Origin: Rhizobium altiplani
GTDB lineage: Bacteria; Pseudomonadota; Alphaproteobacteria; Rhizobiales; Rhizobiaceae
Direction of reading: 5' to 3'
Assembly: GCF_001542405.1 (NCBI RefSeq)
Contig: NZ_LNCD01000140.1
Span: forward strand, 1-64,000
Length of the DNA stretch: 64,000 bases
In this document: positions 18,325 through 27,382 of the stretch, in pieces
Numbering within the stretch: the stretch's first letter is position 1
How the letters are laid out: each line of letters begins with the position of its first letter
The notes under the pieces: generated by a model
Databases searched by the model: none
Told to the model about the DNA's origin: nothing
Seen by the model: the letters and a program-made list of their open reading frames with translations, nothing else
Program-made: the position numbers and the translations under genes

Positions 18325-18989
18325 ATGGGGGCCACCTTTCTAGGCTTTTCGCCTTTATTAGTCGTTTGTTCCCATGACCAGTTACGTTCAGGTCAGCGCA
18401 CAACCTATCGTAAAGGCTTGCCGTTGCAAGTCCCCAAATGAAGCAGCGAGCGACACTCCTTGCCGCCGCGATAATTTCTAGTCTGTAGCCGCTCGGCCCG
18501 CCGCAGAAGGAGGGATTTCGCCCGTGCTGTGCCGTTTCGTACGATGGGCAAGCTTCAATGCATTCAATCAATGATTGCAAATACCGAGAGTAGCCGGCTC
18601 ATCTTTTGATGCCTTTGCGGCGAATTACGTTGACTATTCAATGACCGATAGGGTCGTTTGCGACATCTTGCCGCCGTCTGTTTTTGAAATGCTGCGTTGT
18701 CCCGCGATTTCGGGGAACGACTGGATTAGGTGGCACCGGTCTTCGCCCGTGGCTTGCAGACGCTGACGGAAAACGGTGCGTTGATTCTGGTCGACAAGCG
18801 GGCCGGGGCGGAGGTGGGCCAGTGTGCACTCGATCCAAAGGTCGCTATCGCTTGGTCGCTGCCAGTGGCGCGAATATCCGCGCGATCATGGCTTTCCGAT
18901 TCCTAGGAGGCGATGCCGGTTTGCCTGCCGCCGACAGTTTGACGCCGCGCCGCCTGCCGCTAGATTGAGTATGACGAAGGGAGGTCGCG
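18325..18989. other. 665-base intergenic region without a clear gene
   Basis: Lies between the divergent peptide-binding protein and GFA-domain genes. Short open frames on both strands (for example 18684-18968 plus) lack ribosome sites and family features. It should contain the promoter of the peptide transporter operon; no convincing -35/-10 pair or repeat was found by eye. Confidence 0.5.
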
Positions 18990-19445
18990 ATGACCGAAGT
19001 AAATCTACCTTGGACCGGTGGCTGCCGATGCGGCCGCGTGCGATTGAAGATCCGCGCAAAGCCGCTTTTGACCATGGCGTGCCATTGCACAGGGTGCCAG
19101 AAGATGTCGTCGAGCGCCTTTTCGCTGAGTGCCGCGATCCCGGCGGAGGCCTTCGAAATCACCGAAGGAGAGCCCGTCATCGGTGGGCTGCACGGCGTCG
19201 AGGCGCACCACTATTTCTGCGGCCACTGCATGACCTGGATGTTCACGCGATCGGACGGGATGGATTGGTTCGTCAACCTGCGTCCGACGATGCTGGACGA
19301 TCCGCGCTGGTTCCGGCCGTTCATCGAGACCTGGACCCGCGAAAAACTGCCCTTCGCCGAAACCGGCGCGGTCCGCAGCTACGAGGCGCTGCCGTCGATG
19401 GACGCCTATCAAGGGCTGGTGAAGGAATACATGGCCTGCAGTTGA
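18990..19445 (+). CDS. GFA/CENP-V domain protein
   Basis: 151 aa protein of the glutathione-dependent formaldehyde-activating (GFA) family. Zinc-binding cysteines are seen in GGCRCGRVR, MACHCTGCQKMSSSAFSLS and FCGHCMTWMF, the order typical of the fold. Most members are uncharacterised; only a few are linked to S-hydroxymethylglutathione formation, so a formaldehyde role should not be assumed. ATG 18990 has GGGAGG upstream. It is monocistronic and converges on lepA, sharing the hairpin at 19464-19494. Confidence 0.85.
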   Translation: MTEVNLPWTGGCRCGRVRLKIRAKPLLTMACHCTGCQKMSSSAFSLSAAIPAEAFEITEGEPVIGGLHGVEAHHYFCGHCMTWMFTRSDGMDWFVNLRPTMLDDPRWFRPFIETWTREKLPFAETGAVRSYEALPSMDAYQGLVKEYMACS

Positions 19446-19459
19446 GGCAGCGCGGGATC

Positions 19460-19494
19460 AAAAAGCCCGGCCATGCTCGTGCGCCGGCCGGGCT
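19460..19494 (-). terminator. Terminator of lepA, also hairpin for the convergent GFA gene
   Basis: Nine-pair stem AGCCCGGCC/GGCCGGGCT. On the minus strand it is followed by TTTTTGA, directly downstream of the lepA stop at 19507. Confidence 0.8.
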
Positions 19495-19506
19495 GAAATG
19501 ATGCTT

Positions 19507-21330
19507 TTATTCGTCGCCCATCTTGAGCGCGGCGATGAAGGCTTCCTGTGGAATCTCCACCTTTCCGAACTGGCGCATGCGCTTCTTGCCTTCCTTCTGC
19601 TTGTCCAGAAGTTTGCGCTTTCGGGTGGCGTCGCCGCCGTAGCACTTGGCCGTCACGTCCTTGCGCAGCGCCGAGATGGTCTCGCGGGCAATCACGTTGC
19701 CGCCGATCGCTGCCTGGATTGGGATCTTGAACATGTGCTTCGGGATCAGTTCCTTCAGCCGCTCGCACATGTCGCGGCCACGCTTCTCGGCAGACGCGCG
19801 GTGGACGAGCATGGAGAGCGCATCGACAGGCTCTCCATTGACGAGGATCGACAGCTTGACGAGGTTACCTTCGCGGTAGCCTTCGAGGTGATAGTCGAAG
19901 GAGGCGTAGCCCTTCGAAATCGACTTCAGCCGGTCGTAGAAGTCGAAGACAACTTCATTGAGCGGCAACTCGTAGGTCACCATTGCGCGGGTGCCGACAT
20001 AGGTGAGTTCCGTCTGGATGCCGCGACGATCCTGACAGAGCTTGAGAATGCCGCCGAGGTAATCATCAGGCGTCATGATCGTCGCCTTGATCCAGGGCTC
20101 GCGGATCTCGTCGATCTTGACGACATCGGGCATGTCAGCCGGATTGTGCAGTTCGCGCTCGCTGCCGTCGGTCATCGTCAGCTGGTAGACGACCGAAGGC
20201 GCAGTGGCGATCAGGTCGAGGTCGAATTCGCGCTCAAGGCGTTCCTGGATGATCTCAAGGTGCAGCAGGCCAAGGAAGCCGCAACGGAAGCCGAAGCCGA
20301 GTGCGGCCGATGATTCCATTTCGAAGGAGAAGGAGGCATCATTCAGGCGAAGCTTGCCCATCGCCGCGCGCAGATCCTCGAAATCCGCGGCATCGACGGG
20401 GAAGAGACCGCAGAACACGACCGGTTGTGCCGGCTTGAAGCCCGGCAAGGCCTGCGCCGTTGGGCGCTTGTCCTCGGTGATGGTATCGCCGACGCGCGTA
20501 TCGGCCACTTCCTTGATGGAGGCGGTGATGAAGCCGATTTCGCCAGGCCCGAGACTGTCGACATTGACCATCTTTGGCGTCAGCACGCCGACGCGTTCCA
20601 CCTGGTACTTGGCGTCCGTGCCCATCATGCGGATCGTCTGGCCCTTGGTCAGCACGCCGTCGATGACGCGGACGAGGACCATGACGCCGAGATAGGTGTC
20701 GTACCAGCTGTCAACGAGCAGCGCCTTCAGCGGTGCCTTTTCACCGCCGGAGCTCTTCGGCGCCGGCAACTTCTGAACGATTGCCTCGAGGACATCGGGG
20801 ATGCCGAGGCCGGTCTTTGCCGAAATCAACACGGCTTCCGAGGCATCGATACCGATCACTTCCTCGATCTGTTCCTTGATGCGATCAGGTTCGGCGGCCG
20901 GCAGGTCGATCTTGTTGAGGACGGTGACAAGCTCGTGGTTGTTGTCGATCGCCTGGTAGACGTTGGCGAGCGTCTGGGCTTCCACGCCTTGGCTGGCGTC
21001 AACGACGAGCAGCGAACCTTCGCAGGCCGAGAGCGAGCGCGAGACCTCATAGGCGAAGTCGACGTGTCCGGGCGTGTCGATCAAATTCAGGATATAGGTC
21101 TCGCCATCCTTGGCCTTGTAGTGCAGACGCACCGTCTGGGCCTTGATGGTGATGCCGCGCTCGCGCTCGATATCCATGTTGTCAAGCACCTGCTCGGACA
21201 TCTCGCGCTCGGCCAGGCCGCCGGTCGATTGGATCAGGCGGTCGGCAAGCGTCGATTTGCCGTGGTCGATGTGGGCCACGATCGAGAAATTGCGGATATG
21301 GGAAAGCGGAGTCGTCGAATTGGTGCTCAT
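19507..21330 (-). CDS. lepA: Elongation factor 4 (LepA), ribosomal back-translocase GTPase
   Basis: About 607 aa. G-domain motifs: AHIDHGKSTLADRL (G1), RGIT (G2), DTPGHVDF (G3), NKIDLPAA (G4), SAKTG (G5). Then EF-G-like domains and the LepA-specific C-terminal domain (LVHRASAEKRGRDMCERLKEL...RKRKLLDKQKEGKKRMR). It binds ribosomes and acts during translation under stress or in initiation. The frame extends upstream to 21477, but those residues do not resemble LepA. Candidate starts are ATG 21330 (MSTNSTTPLSHIR) and ATG 21339; the choice between them is open. It is divergent from the XRE-cupin gene. Confidence 0.96.
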   Translation of the reverse strand: MSTNSTTPLSHIRNFSIVAHIDHGKSTLADRLIQSTGGLAEREMSEQVLDNMDIERERGITIKAQTVRLHYKAKDGETYILNLIDTPGHVDFAYEVSRSLSACEGSLLVVDASQGVEAQTLANVYQAIDNNHELVTVLNKIDLPAAEPDRIKEQIEEVIGIDASEAVLISAKTGLGIPDVLEAIVQKLPAPKSSGGEKAPLKALLVDSWYDTYLGVMVLVRVIDGVLTKGQTIRMMGTDAKYQVERVGVLTPKMVNVDSLGPGEIGFITASIKEVADTRVGDTITEDKRPTAQALPGFKPAQPVVFCGLFPVDAADFEDLRAAMGKLRLNDASFSFEMESSAALGFGFRCGFLGLLHLEIIQERLEREFDLDLIATAPSVVYQLTMTDGSERELHNPADMPDVVKIDEIREPWIKATIMTPDDYLGGILKLCQDRRGIQTELTYVGTRAMVTYELPLNEVVFDFYDRLKSISKGYASFDYHLEGYREGNLVKLSILVNGEPVDALSMLVHRASAEKRGRDMCERLKELIPKHMFKIPIQAAIGGNVIARETISALRKDVTAKCYGGDATRKRKLLDKQKEGKKRMRQFGKVEIPQEAFIAALKMGDE

Positions 21331-21476
21331 GCGCGCCATATAGCAGCGCCGACCCTTGCCGCAAAGCGGAAAAGCAGGGGTTCGTTTACGATAAGTCGCC
21401 GTTTCGCGGACCGAAACATGATACTTGATTCTATTATCAGATCGTGAAATTCTATTATAAAAGAAAATCGGATCCA

Positions 21477-22046
21477 ATGATGGAACAAGAACTCGAAACG
21501 GCGATCGGCCTTCGCATCCGCAGACTGCGGATCGAGCGGAATTTGACGCTGGAAGACCTGGCCAACGCCTCCGGCGTCAGCCGGGCGATGATCTCCCGCA
21601 TCGAGCGCGGCGAAGCGAGCCCGACGGCCCCGCTCCTCGCCAGGGTTTGCGCAGCGCTCGGCCTGTCGCTGTCGGCCTTCTTTGCCGAGGACGGCGAGGT
21701 CTCGCCGCTGTCGCGCCGTCAGGACCAGCAGGTCTGGCGGGATCCGGAGACCGGTTACGTCAGGCGCTCCGTCTCGCCGCCGGGAGCCGCTTCGTCTGTC
21801 GATATCGTCGATGTCGAATTCCCGCCAGGCGGTCGCGTTAGTTTCCCGCCGCACGCGGCCAGCAACGGCATGACACAGCATGTCTGGCTGTTCGATGGCG
21901 AAATGGAAATGACGACGGGCGACACCGTCTACCGACTGCTGCCTGGCGACTGCCTGTTCATGCCGGTCGGCGAAGGCCATGTTTTTCATAACCCCGGCAA
22001 CATTCCCGCCCGCTATTGCGTCGTACTCGATCGGCGCGGGCGCTAA
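21477..22046 (+). CDS. XRE-family transcriptional regulator with C-terminal cupin domain
   Basis: 189 aa. The N-terminal helix-turn-helix (IGLRIRRLRIERNLTLEDLA...SRAMISRIERGEASPT) covers about residues 10-65. The C-terminal cupin (about 110-185) has FPPGGRVSFPPHAASNGMTQHVW and LPGDCLFMPVGEGHVFHN. Such regulators respond to small ligands and often control an adjacent amine or amino-acid gene. Tandem ATGs at 21477 and 21480 are both possible. The GNAT gene 21 bases downstream is probably its operon partner and perhaps target. Confidence 0.88.
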   Translation: MMEQELETAIGLRIRRLRIERNLTLEDLANASGVSRAMISRIERGEASPTAPLLARVCAALGLSLSAFFAEDGEVSPLSRRQDQQVWRDPETGYVRRSVSPPGAASSVDIVDVEFPPGGRVSFPPHAASNGMTQHVWLFDGEMEMTTGDTVYRLLPGDCLFMPVGEGHVFHNPGNIPARYCVVLDRRGR

Positions 22047-22067
22047 TTCATTTCAGGAGAAAAAGTG

Positions 22068-22589
22068 ATGACAGCTACGATCCGCCTTCTTGATGCGGCA
22101 GAAGCCCATGCGGCGATCCCCGACCTCTGCGACGTGCTGACCGATTGCGTCAACGGCGGCGCCTCGGTCGGCTTCATGCAGCCTTATGGCAACGCGGATG
22201 CCGAGCCTTACTGGCAGGGCGTCGCCGATGCCGTCGCGTCCGGTGCAACGCTGCTCCTCGTGGCGGAGATCGACGGCAGAGCCGTTGGCACGGTGCAGGT
22301 CGGTGCCGCACAGATGCCGAATCAGCCGCATCGCGGCGATCTGAAGAAGCTGTTGGTGCATCGCTTGGCCCGGGGCAAGGGCCTTGCACGTCTGCTGATG
22401 GATGCTGCGGAACGAGAAGCCGCCGTCCGCGGCAAGACGCTCCTCGTGCTTGACACGGCAACCGGCAGCGATGCCGAGGCGATCTACCCCAGGCTGGGCT
22501 GGGAGCGGGTCGGTGTCATCCCGGATTATGCGCTGTGGCCGGAGGGCGGCCTCTGCGCCACCACATTTTTCTACAAGCGTGTCGCCTGA
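22068..22589 (+). CDS. GNAT-family N-acetyltransferase
   Basis: 173 aa. The acetyl-CoA loop is seen in HRGDLKKLLVHRLARGKGLARLLM, followed by the strand-helix part LLVLDTATGSDAEAIYPRLGWERVGVIPDYAL. ATG 22068 is preceded by AGGAG. Substrate unknown. It follows the XRE-cupin regulator on the same strand, a pairing common in alphaproteobacteria, where the regulator may sense the substrate or product. Confidence 0.88.
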   Translation: MTATIRLLDAAEAHAAIPDLCDVLTDCVNGGASVGFMQPYGNADAEPYWQGVADAVASGATLLLVAEIDGRAVGTVQVGAAQMPNQPHRGDLKKLLVHRLARGKGLARLLMDAAEREAAVRGKTLLVLDTATGSDAEAIYPRLGWERVGVIPDYALWPEGGLCATTFFYKRVA

Positions 22590-22597
22590 AGTGGCGC

Positions 22598-23065
22598 TCA
22601 GGCGGGTTTGGCCTGGGGCGCGTCGAGTGCTGGATTGTAGAACAGCGACAGCGTCAGGCTCTTGGCGATGCGTTCAGCGGTCGTCATGAACCAGGCCTTG
22701 GCCTCAGGGTTCGGCGCGATATCGCTGAGCGTCGCGGAAAACAGTGCCAGCCATTGCGGGAAGAGATCGGGCGTCAGGTTCGCGACGCCCGTGTGCGCCT
22801 GCACCGGCTTGCCGCCATAAGCGCCGTTGCGAAAGGCAATTGATGACCAGAAGCTCTTCATCTTCTGCATATGGTCGGGCCAGCGGCCGGAAAGCCGGGC
22901 ATCAAACACGGGTCCAAGCGTCGCATGCTGCAGCACACGGGCGTAGAACGTCTCGACCAACCGATCGATGAACGCCTCGTCGACGCCCATCGCCGTCATC
23001 TCGGCTTCGGCACGCTCGCGTATGGCGGCGACATGTGCCGCGCGGCCCTGAATTTCTGTATCCAT
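22598..23065 (-). CDS. Group III truncated haemoglobin
   Basis: 155 aa globin of the 2-over-2 class. The sequence FIDRLVETFYARVLQHATLGPVFDARL carries the B/E-helix region, and HMQKMKSFWSSIAFRNGAYGGKPVQAH the distal/proximal part with a candidate proximal His in PVQAHTGV. Group III members lack the glycine motifs of groups I and II, as here. It probably handles oxygen, nitric oxide or peroxide; the function is not settled. ATG 23065 was chosen for the GGAG seven bases upstream; the frame runs further to 23221 without globin-like residues. It converges on the GNAT gene with only eight bases between. Confidence 0.85.
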   Translation of the reverse strand: MDTEIQGRAAHVAAIRERAEAEMTAMGVDEAFIDRLVETFYARVLQHATLGPVFDARLSGRWPDHMQKMKSFWSSIAFRNGAYGGKPVQAHTGVANLTPDLFPQWLALFSATLSDIAPNPEAKAWFMTTAERIAKSLTLSLFYNPALDAPQAKPA

Positions 23066-23159
23066 CGTCAACTCCGGCGCGTCGCAATCCGCGACAGCGC
23101 TCATATAGGCCATCTGCGTCTCGAGATGAAGGGACCGCGACGCAAGGCAGCATTGCGCG

Positions 23160-23996
23160 TCAGTAGCCGCTTCTGTCTTCGCTTCGGGGATCGTCCGCCA
23201 TCCTCTCGCGATAGATATCACCCTGTCGCGCCTTGAGCCGCCACGGTCGGGCCTTCTGCAGCGGAATGTCGTATGCCGGGTCGTCTCGGTTCAACACCGC
23301 GGTTGCCAGGCCTGGTTCGGGAGTGGCAGCACACTGCGCCACCCATTTTCCATCCGGGCCGATGATGCTGGCCGGCCCCTTGGCGGCCTTCTGCGCCGGC
23401 GTTGCAGCGCCGATCCAGATGCAGTTCAGCCCCGCATGCGCGCGCAGCGCAATCTGGAAATATTCGGGAATGCCATAGGAGGAGAAGAACACGGCATCGA
23501 CGCCGAGATTGGCATACTCCTGGAATACCTCCGGAAACGTAGCTTCGATGCAGATCGCGCAACCGAATCGGTAGCCGTTGATATCGAAAGTGATCGGCGC
23601 GGTGCCGGGAGAGTACCAGCCGCCAAGTTCGCTGTTTGACAGAAACCTCTTGTCATAGCGGGTAAGCAGCGCTCCGGTTTCGGAAAAGACATACAGGCTG
23701 TTGTGCGGGGGGTAGCCCTCTGCCAGCCGATGTGCTCCGCCGACAACCGCAAAGATGCGAAGATCACCACAGAGATCGGCGATTGCCCGAAGCTCGGCCT
23801 CCTGCTGCCGCCAATCGAAGCTGGCCCAGTCCTCGGGATGCAGGATCTGCGATTTCGAATATCCCGACAGTGCGCCTTCGCAGAAATTGATGACCCGCGC
23901 GCCATCAGCAGCGGTAGCCGCAATCATGCTCCGGATTGTTCGGCCATTCGCGGTAATGTCAGGCGAAACGATGGTCTGTGCTGCGGCTATCTTCAA
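23160..23996 (-). CDS. Carbon-nitrogen hydrolase (nitrilase superfamily)
   Basis: 278 aa. The Glu-Lys-Cys catalytic triad is visible: Glu in INFCEGALSGY, Lys in TRYDKRFLSN and Cys in GCAICIEATFPEVF. The family opening KIAAAQTIVSPDI begins directly at the proposed start, a TTG at 23996 with GAGAGG seven bases upstream; a TTG at 24032 has no ribosome site. Substrates of this branch include amides, carbamoyl compounds and nitriles, and none can be assigned. It lies upstream of the truncated haemoglobin gene on the same strand, with about 95 bases between. Confidence 0.85.
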   Translation of the reverse strand: MKIAAAQTIVSPDITANGRTIRSMIAATAADGARVINFCEGALSGYSKSQILHPEDWASFDWRQQEAELRAIADLCGDLRIFAVVGGAHRLAEGYPPHNSLYVFSETGALLTRYDKRFLSNSELGGWYSPGTAPITFDINGYRFGCAICIEATFPEVFQEYANLGVDAVFFSSYGIPEYFQIALRAHAGLNCIWIGAATPAQKAAKGPASIIGPDGKWVAQCAATPEPGLATAVLNRDDPAYDIPLQKARPWRLKARQGDIYRERMADDPRSEDRSGY

Positions 23997-24093
23997 CGGC
24001 GCACCTCTCGCGATTCGGCCCGCATTTTTCAACTATTCGACGCTATTTGGAACCGCAAATTGGCGACGATGAAGGTGCACGGGGCGAAGCGCG

Positions 24094-24807
24094 TTAAGGG
24101 GCGCCGACAGCGCGCAGCACGCCGATCAGCGCCTTTCCATCGGTGAAATAGGGATCGCCGCCACCGTTGCGGCCGGTCCTCGTGGCGCCGATGCCCGCGA
24201 TCTCGTAAGTCGACGACAATTGCCCGGCTGCCTGAAGATCGCCGATAACAAGATCTCGCTCAGCGTCGACATCAGGCGCGATGTGATGGGTGATCTGGCC
24301 GGTATCGTGGCTGAAGCCTACCCCGCGATCAAAACTCGCCGATCCAAGCCACAGCGGTTGCCCATCTGCACCGCTGTTCTTGGTTTGCCAGAAACGGACG
24401 TGGTGGCGCTCGTCGGCGCTCTTGCCCACGGCCTTTTCAAATGCCAGATCCTGCTGGCGGCCCTCGAACAGCAATGGGCTCACGGGAGCGTCGAGGTCGG
24501 GCCGATCGAGCACGACGCTCAAGCCGATTTCGGCTGATGTCCGCAGCGTGATCTTGTCGGCCGGGTCCCACCCAGCCGATGCAAACGCCCGAAGCACGTT
24601 CTCCTTCGAACCGACGAGCCCAACATTGATGGGGTCGCCGGGAATATCCTGCTTGGTGGTCGTCACCATTGGACCGAATTCCGCAATACGGCTGGCGTCG
24701 CGATGGATCCATATTTCGGGAATGAGGAAATAAGTGACAAGCAGATAGGCGACCAACAAGACCGCCACACCGCCGATCGCCATCCGTGTTTTCGTCAAAC
24801 GTCTCAT
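24094..24807 (-). CDS. LssY C-terminal-domain-like membrane-anchored protein
   Basis: 237 aa. One N-terminal membrane anchor (AIGGVAVLLVAYLLVTYFLI) is followed by an extracytoplasmic domain with GDPINVGLVGSKENVLRAFA and RHHVRFWQTKN...GSASFDRGVGF, which resembles the C-terminal domain of LssY-type proteins. The role of that domain is unknown. ATG 24807 follows a run of G (GGGGGGAC). The gene faces away from recF, and the 159-base gap should hold both promoters. Confidence 0.7.
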   Translation of the reverse strand: MRRLTKTRMAIGGVAVLLVAYLLVTYFLIPEIWIHRDASRIAEFGPMVTTTKQDIPGDPINVGLVGSKENVLRAFASAGWDPADKITLRTSAEIGLSVVLDRPDLDAPVSPLLFEGRQQDLAFEKAVGKSADERHHVRFWQTKNSGADGQPLWLGSASFDRGVGFSHDTGQITHHIAPDVDAERDLVIGDLQAAGQLSSTYEIAGIGATRTGRNGGGDPYFTDGKALIGVLRAVGAP

Positions 24808-24966
24808 CGAAGTCCCCCCAACCTCGGCGTCATCATACGATTCTCCGGTCATGTGGCCAACATCCAGGTGCGCACCCATGCATCATCGGCATCCCGACTA
24901 CACCCGCACCCTTGCCATCCGGCCCCGTTGCGCTTAGCTCTCGGGCACCACGAATCCGGATATCGA

Positions 24967-26091
24967 ATGCCGCACAAGGTCTCCCTGTCCCGTCTCAAGC
25001 TGACCGACTTTCGCAACTACGCGTCTGTCTCGCTGTCGCTCGACGGTCGGCATGTGGTGCTGACGGGGGACAATGGCGCCGGCAAGACCAATCTGATGGA
25101 GGCCGTATCCTTCCTGTCGCCTGGCCGCGGCCTGCGTCGTGCCACCTATGGTGATGTCACCCGTGTCGGTGCGACGGCCGGATTTTCGATCTTCGCGGAG
25201 CTCGATGGCATGGACGGCGAGGTGGAAATCGGCACGGGTGTCGATATCACCGACGACAGCATTTCCCGCCGCCTGCGGATCAACGGCACGCCTGCAAAGT
25301 CGGCCGATGAACTGACCGACCATCTCCGTCTCCTGTGGCTGACGCCCTCGATGGATGGCCTCTTCACCGGTGGTTCGTCCGAGCGCCGCCGTTTCCTTGA
25401 TCGGCTCGTGCTGTCGCTCGATCCGGCCCATGGCCGCCGTGCCAGCGATTTTGAACGCGCCATGCGCAGCCGCAACAAGCTGCTCGACGAGCGTCGCTTC
25501 GATCCCGCCTGGCTCTCCGGCCTCGAGCAGCAGATGGCAAGCCTCGGCATTGCCATGGCGATGGCACGCGAGGAGATGCTCGGTCTTCTTGCCCGCCTGA
25601 TCGACGAGACGCACGAAACCTCGCCCTTTCCTGCCGCAACGCTGGAGCTCGCCGGCTTTATGGATGGTCAGTTCTCGCGCCCCGCCGTTGATCTTGAGGA
25701 TGACTATTCGGCTATGCTTGCCGAGAGCCGCTACCGCGATGCCGCGGCCGGCCGCACGCTCGACGGCCCCCATCGCGCAGATCTGCTTGTCCGCCACCGG
25801 CAAAAGCAGATGGAAGCATCGCGCTGTTCCACCGGCGAGCAGAAGGCGCTGCTGGTCGGACTGATTCTTGCCCATGCCCGTCTGGTCGCCAATCTCACGG
25901 GCCATGCGCCGATTCTCTTGCTTGATGAGATTGCCGCGCATCTCGACGAAGGCAGGCGTGCTGCGCTCTTCGACCTCATTGACGCGCTCGGCGGCCAGGC
26001 CTTCATGACAGGCACGGACTGCGCCATGTTTTCCGCTCTCGGCGAGCGCGCGCAATTCTTCACCGTTGCCGATGGAAAGGTTTTCGAATGA
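24967..26091 (+). CDS. recF: DNA replication and repair protein RecF
   Basis: 374 aa SMC-like ATPase of the RecFOR recombination mediator, loading RecA at gaps. Seen: LKLTDFRNYASVSL, Walker A GDNGAGKTN, the signature CSTGEQKALLVGLILAHA and Walker B PILLLDEIAAHLDE. ATG 24967 starts the conserved N-terminus; the frame upstream is not RecF-like. The stop overlaps the start of moeB as ATGA. As often in Rhizobiaceae it is not next to dnaA/dnaN. Confidence 0.95.
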   Translation: MPHKVSLSRLKLTDFRNYASVSLSLDGRHVVLTGDNGAGKTNLMEAVSFLSPGRGLRRATYGDVTRVGATAGFSIFAELDGMDGEVEIGTGVDITDDSISRRLRINGTPAKSADELTDHLRLLWLTPSMDGLFTGGSSERRRFLDRLVLSLDPAHGRRASDFERAMRSRNKLLDERRFDPAWLSGLEQQMASLGIAMAMAREEMLGLLARLIDETHETSPFPAATLELAGFMDGQFSRPAVDLEDDYSAMLAESRYRDAAAGRTLDGPHRADLLVRHRQKQMEASRCSTGEQKALLVGLILAHARLVANLTGHAPILLLDEIAAHLDEGRRAALFDLIDALGGQAFMTGTDCAMFSALGERAQFFTVADGKVFE

Positions 26092-26912
26092 CCGATGCCG
26101 CTTCCCCCTCAACCAAAGGCCATGCTAGCATCGCGCCCATGGAACCGCTCAGCCCGGAAGAAATCGCGCGATATCAGCGCCATATCCTGCTTCCCGAGAT
26201 CGGTGGCGCAGGCCAGCAGAAACTGAAATCCGCCCGCATGCTTGTCATCGGTGCCGGTGGGCTGGGAGCGCCGGTCCTGCAATATCTCGCAGCCGCCGGC
26301 GTCGGCACGCTCGGTATCGCCGATGACGACCGCGTTTCGCTTTCCAACCTGCAGCGGCAGGTGATCCACGATTCCGGCACGATCGGCGAACTGAAGACGC
26401 AGAGTGCCGCCTTCGCGATTGCAAGGTTGAACCCGCACGTCAACGTGATCCGCTTCGAAGAGCGCTTCTCGCCTGACACGGCGCGCCGCCATCTCTCAGG
26501 CTTCGATCTGCTGATCGACGGCTCCGACAATTTTGATACGCGCTATACGGCGGCCGACGCTGCCGAGACTGCGCAAATCCCCTTGGTGACAGGCGCGGTT
26601 GGTCGCTTCGATGGCTCCGTCACAGTGCTCAAGCCCTACGAGACGGCGGAGGATGGCACACCGAACCCAACCTATCGCGATCTCTTCCCCGAGAAGCCGC
26701 CGGCTGGTCTGATCCCGGCCTGTGCGGAGACCGGCATCATCGGTGCGCTGACCGGCGTGATCGGCACGCTGATGGCAATGGAAGCGATCAAGCTCGTCAC
26801 CGGCACGGGCGAACCGCTGATTGGACGGCTGCTGCTCTATGATGCGCTTGCCGCCCGCTTCGACACGATCCGCTACAAGAGGCGTCGCCAGAAACAGAGC
26901 CCGGCGTCATGA
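26088..26912 (+). CDS. moeB: ThiF/MoeB-family adenylyltransferase lacking the zinc cysteines
   Basis: 274 aa. The Rossmann motif VIGAGGLGAPVLQYL, adenylate-site DDDRVSLSNLQRQVIH and DGSDNFDTRY are those of MoeB/ThiF, which adenylates the C-terminal Gly-Gly of MoaD or ThiS. The usual zinc pair CYRCLFPE is TYRDLFPE here, and no second CxxC is found near the C-terminus; the only Cys is in IPACAETGIIG. It is coupled to recF and to the next acetyltransferase gene by ATGA overlaps. Molybdopterin synthase sulphurylation support is the likely role, with ThiF or HesA-like function as alternatives. Confidence 0.82.
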   Translation: MTDAASPSTKGHASIAPMEPLSPEEIARYQRHILLPEIGGAGQQKLKSARMLVIGAGGLGAPVLQYLAAAGVGTLGIADDDRVSLSNLQRQVIHDSGTIGELKTQSAAFAIARLNPHVNVIRFEERFSPDTARRHLSGFDLLIDGSDNFDTRYTAADAAETAQIPLVTGAVGRFDGSVTVLKPYETAEDGTPNPTYRDLFPEKPPAGLIPACAETGIIGALTGVIGTLMAMEAIKLVTGTGEPLIGRLLLYDALAARFDTIRYKRRRQKQSPAS

Positions 26913-27382
26913 ACATCATTCGGATCGATGAAGACTTTCAACGCTGGGAGGAGTTGCTGGCGCTAGTCCTGTCGTCGTTCGCCTATATGAACGACCGGAT
27001 CGATCCGCCATCCTCCGCCTTGAAGCTCACGCCGACGACGCTTGCCGATAAGGCGCGTTCTGAAATCGCCTATGCGGCAATGGAAGGCGATGCTTTATGT
27101 GGCTGCGTCTTTCTGCGACCAGAAGAAGCCTGCCTCTATGTCGGCAAGCTGGCGATCGCGCCCGACGCGCAGGGCCGGGGTATCGGCCGTCGGCTGCTGG
27201 CGGTCTCGGAAGAGGTGGCGCGGTCCCACTCCCTGCCATCACTGAGGCTCGAAACGCGCATCGAGCTTGTCGAAAACCACGATGTCTTTATCCGCTGGGG
27301 ATTTGAGAAGACCGCTGAAAATGCCCATCCCGGATTCACCAGGACGACATCGATCGAGATGCGCAAGCCTGTTCCGGCCTAG
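26909..27382 (+). CDS. GNAT-family N-acetyltransferase
   Basis: 157 aa. The acetyl-CoA motif is VGKLAIAPDAQGRGIGRRLLAV, followed by LRLETRIELVENHDVFIRWGF. The start overlaps the moeB stop (ATGA), giving a tight recF-moeB-GNAT operon. The 3' end overlaps the convergent dehydrogenase gene by four bases. Substrate unknown. Confidence 0.88.
   Translation: MNIIRIDEDFQRWEELLALVLSSFAYMNDRIDPPSSALKLTPTTLADKARSEIAYAAMEGDALCGCVFLRPEEACLYVGKLAIAPDAQGRGIGRRLLAVSEEVARSHSLPSLRLETRIELVENHDVFIRWGFEKTAENAHPGFTRTTSIEMRKPVPA

Noticed and set aside
18684..18968. 94-codon plus-strand frame in the gap before the GFA gene
   Set aside because: No ribosome site, low-complexity Arg/Gly product, no family features.
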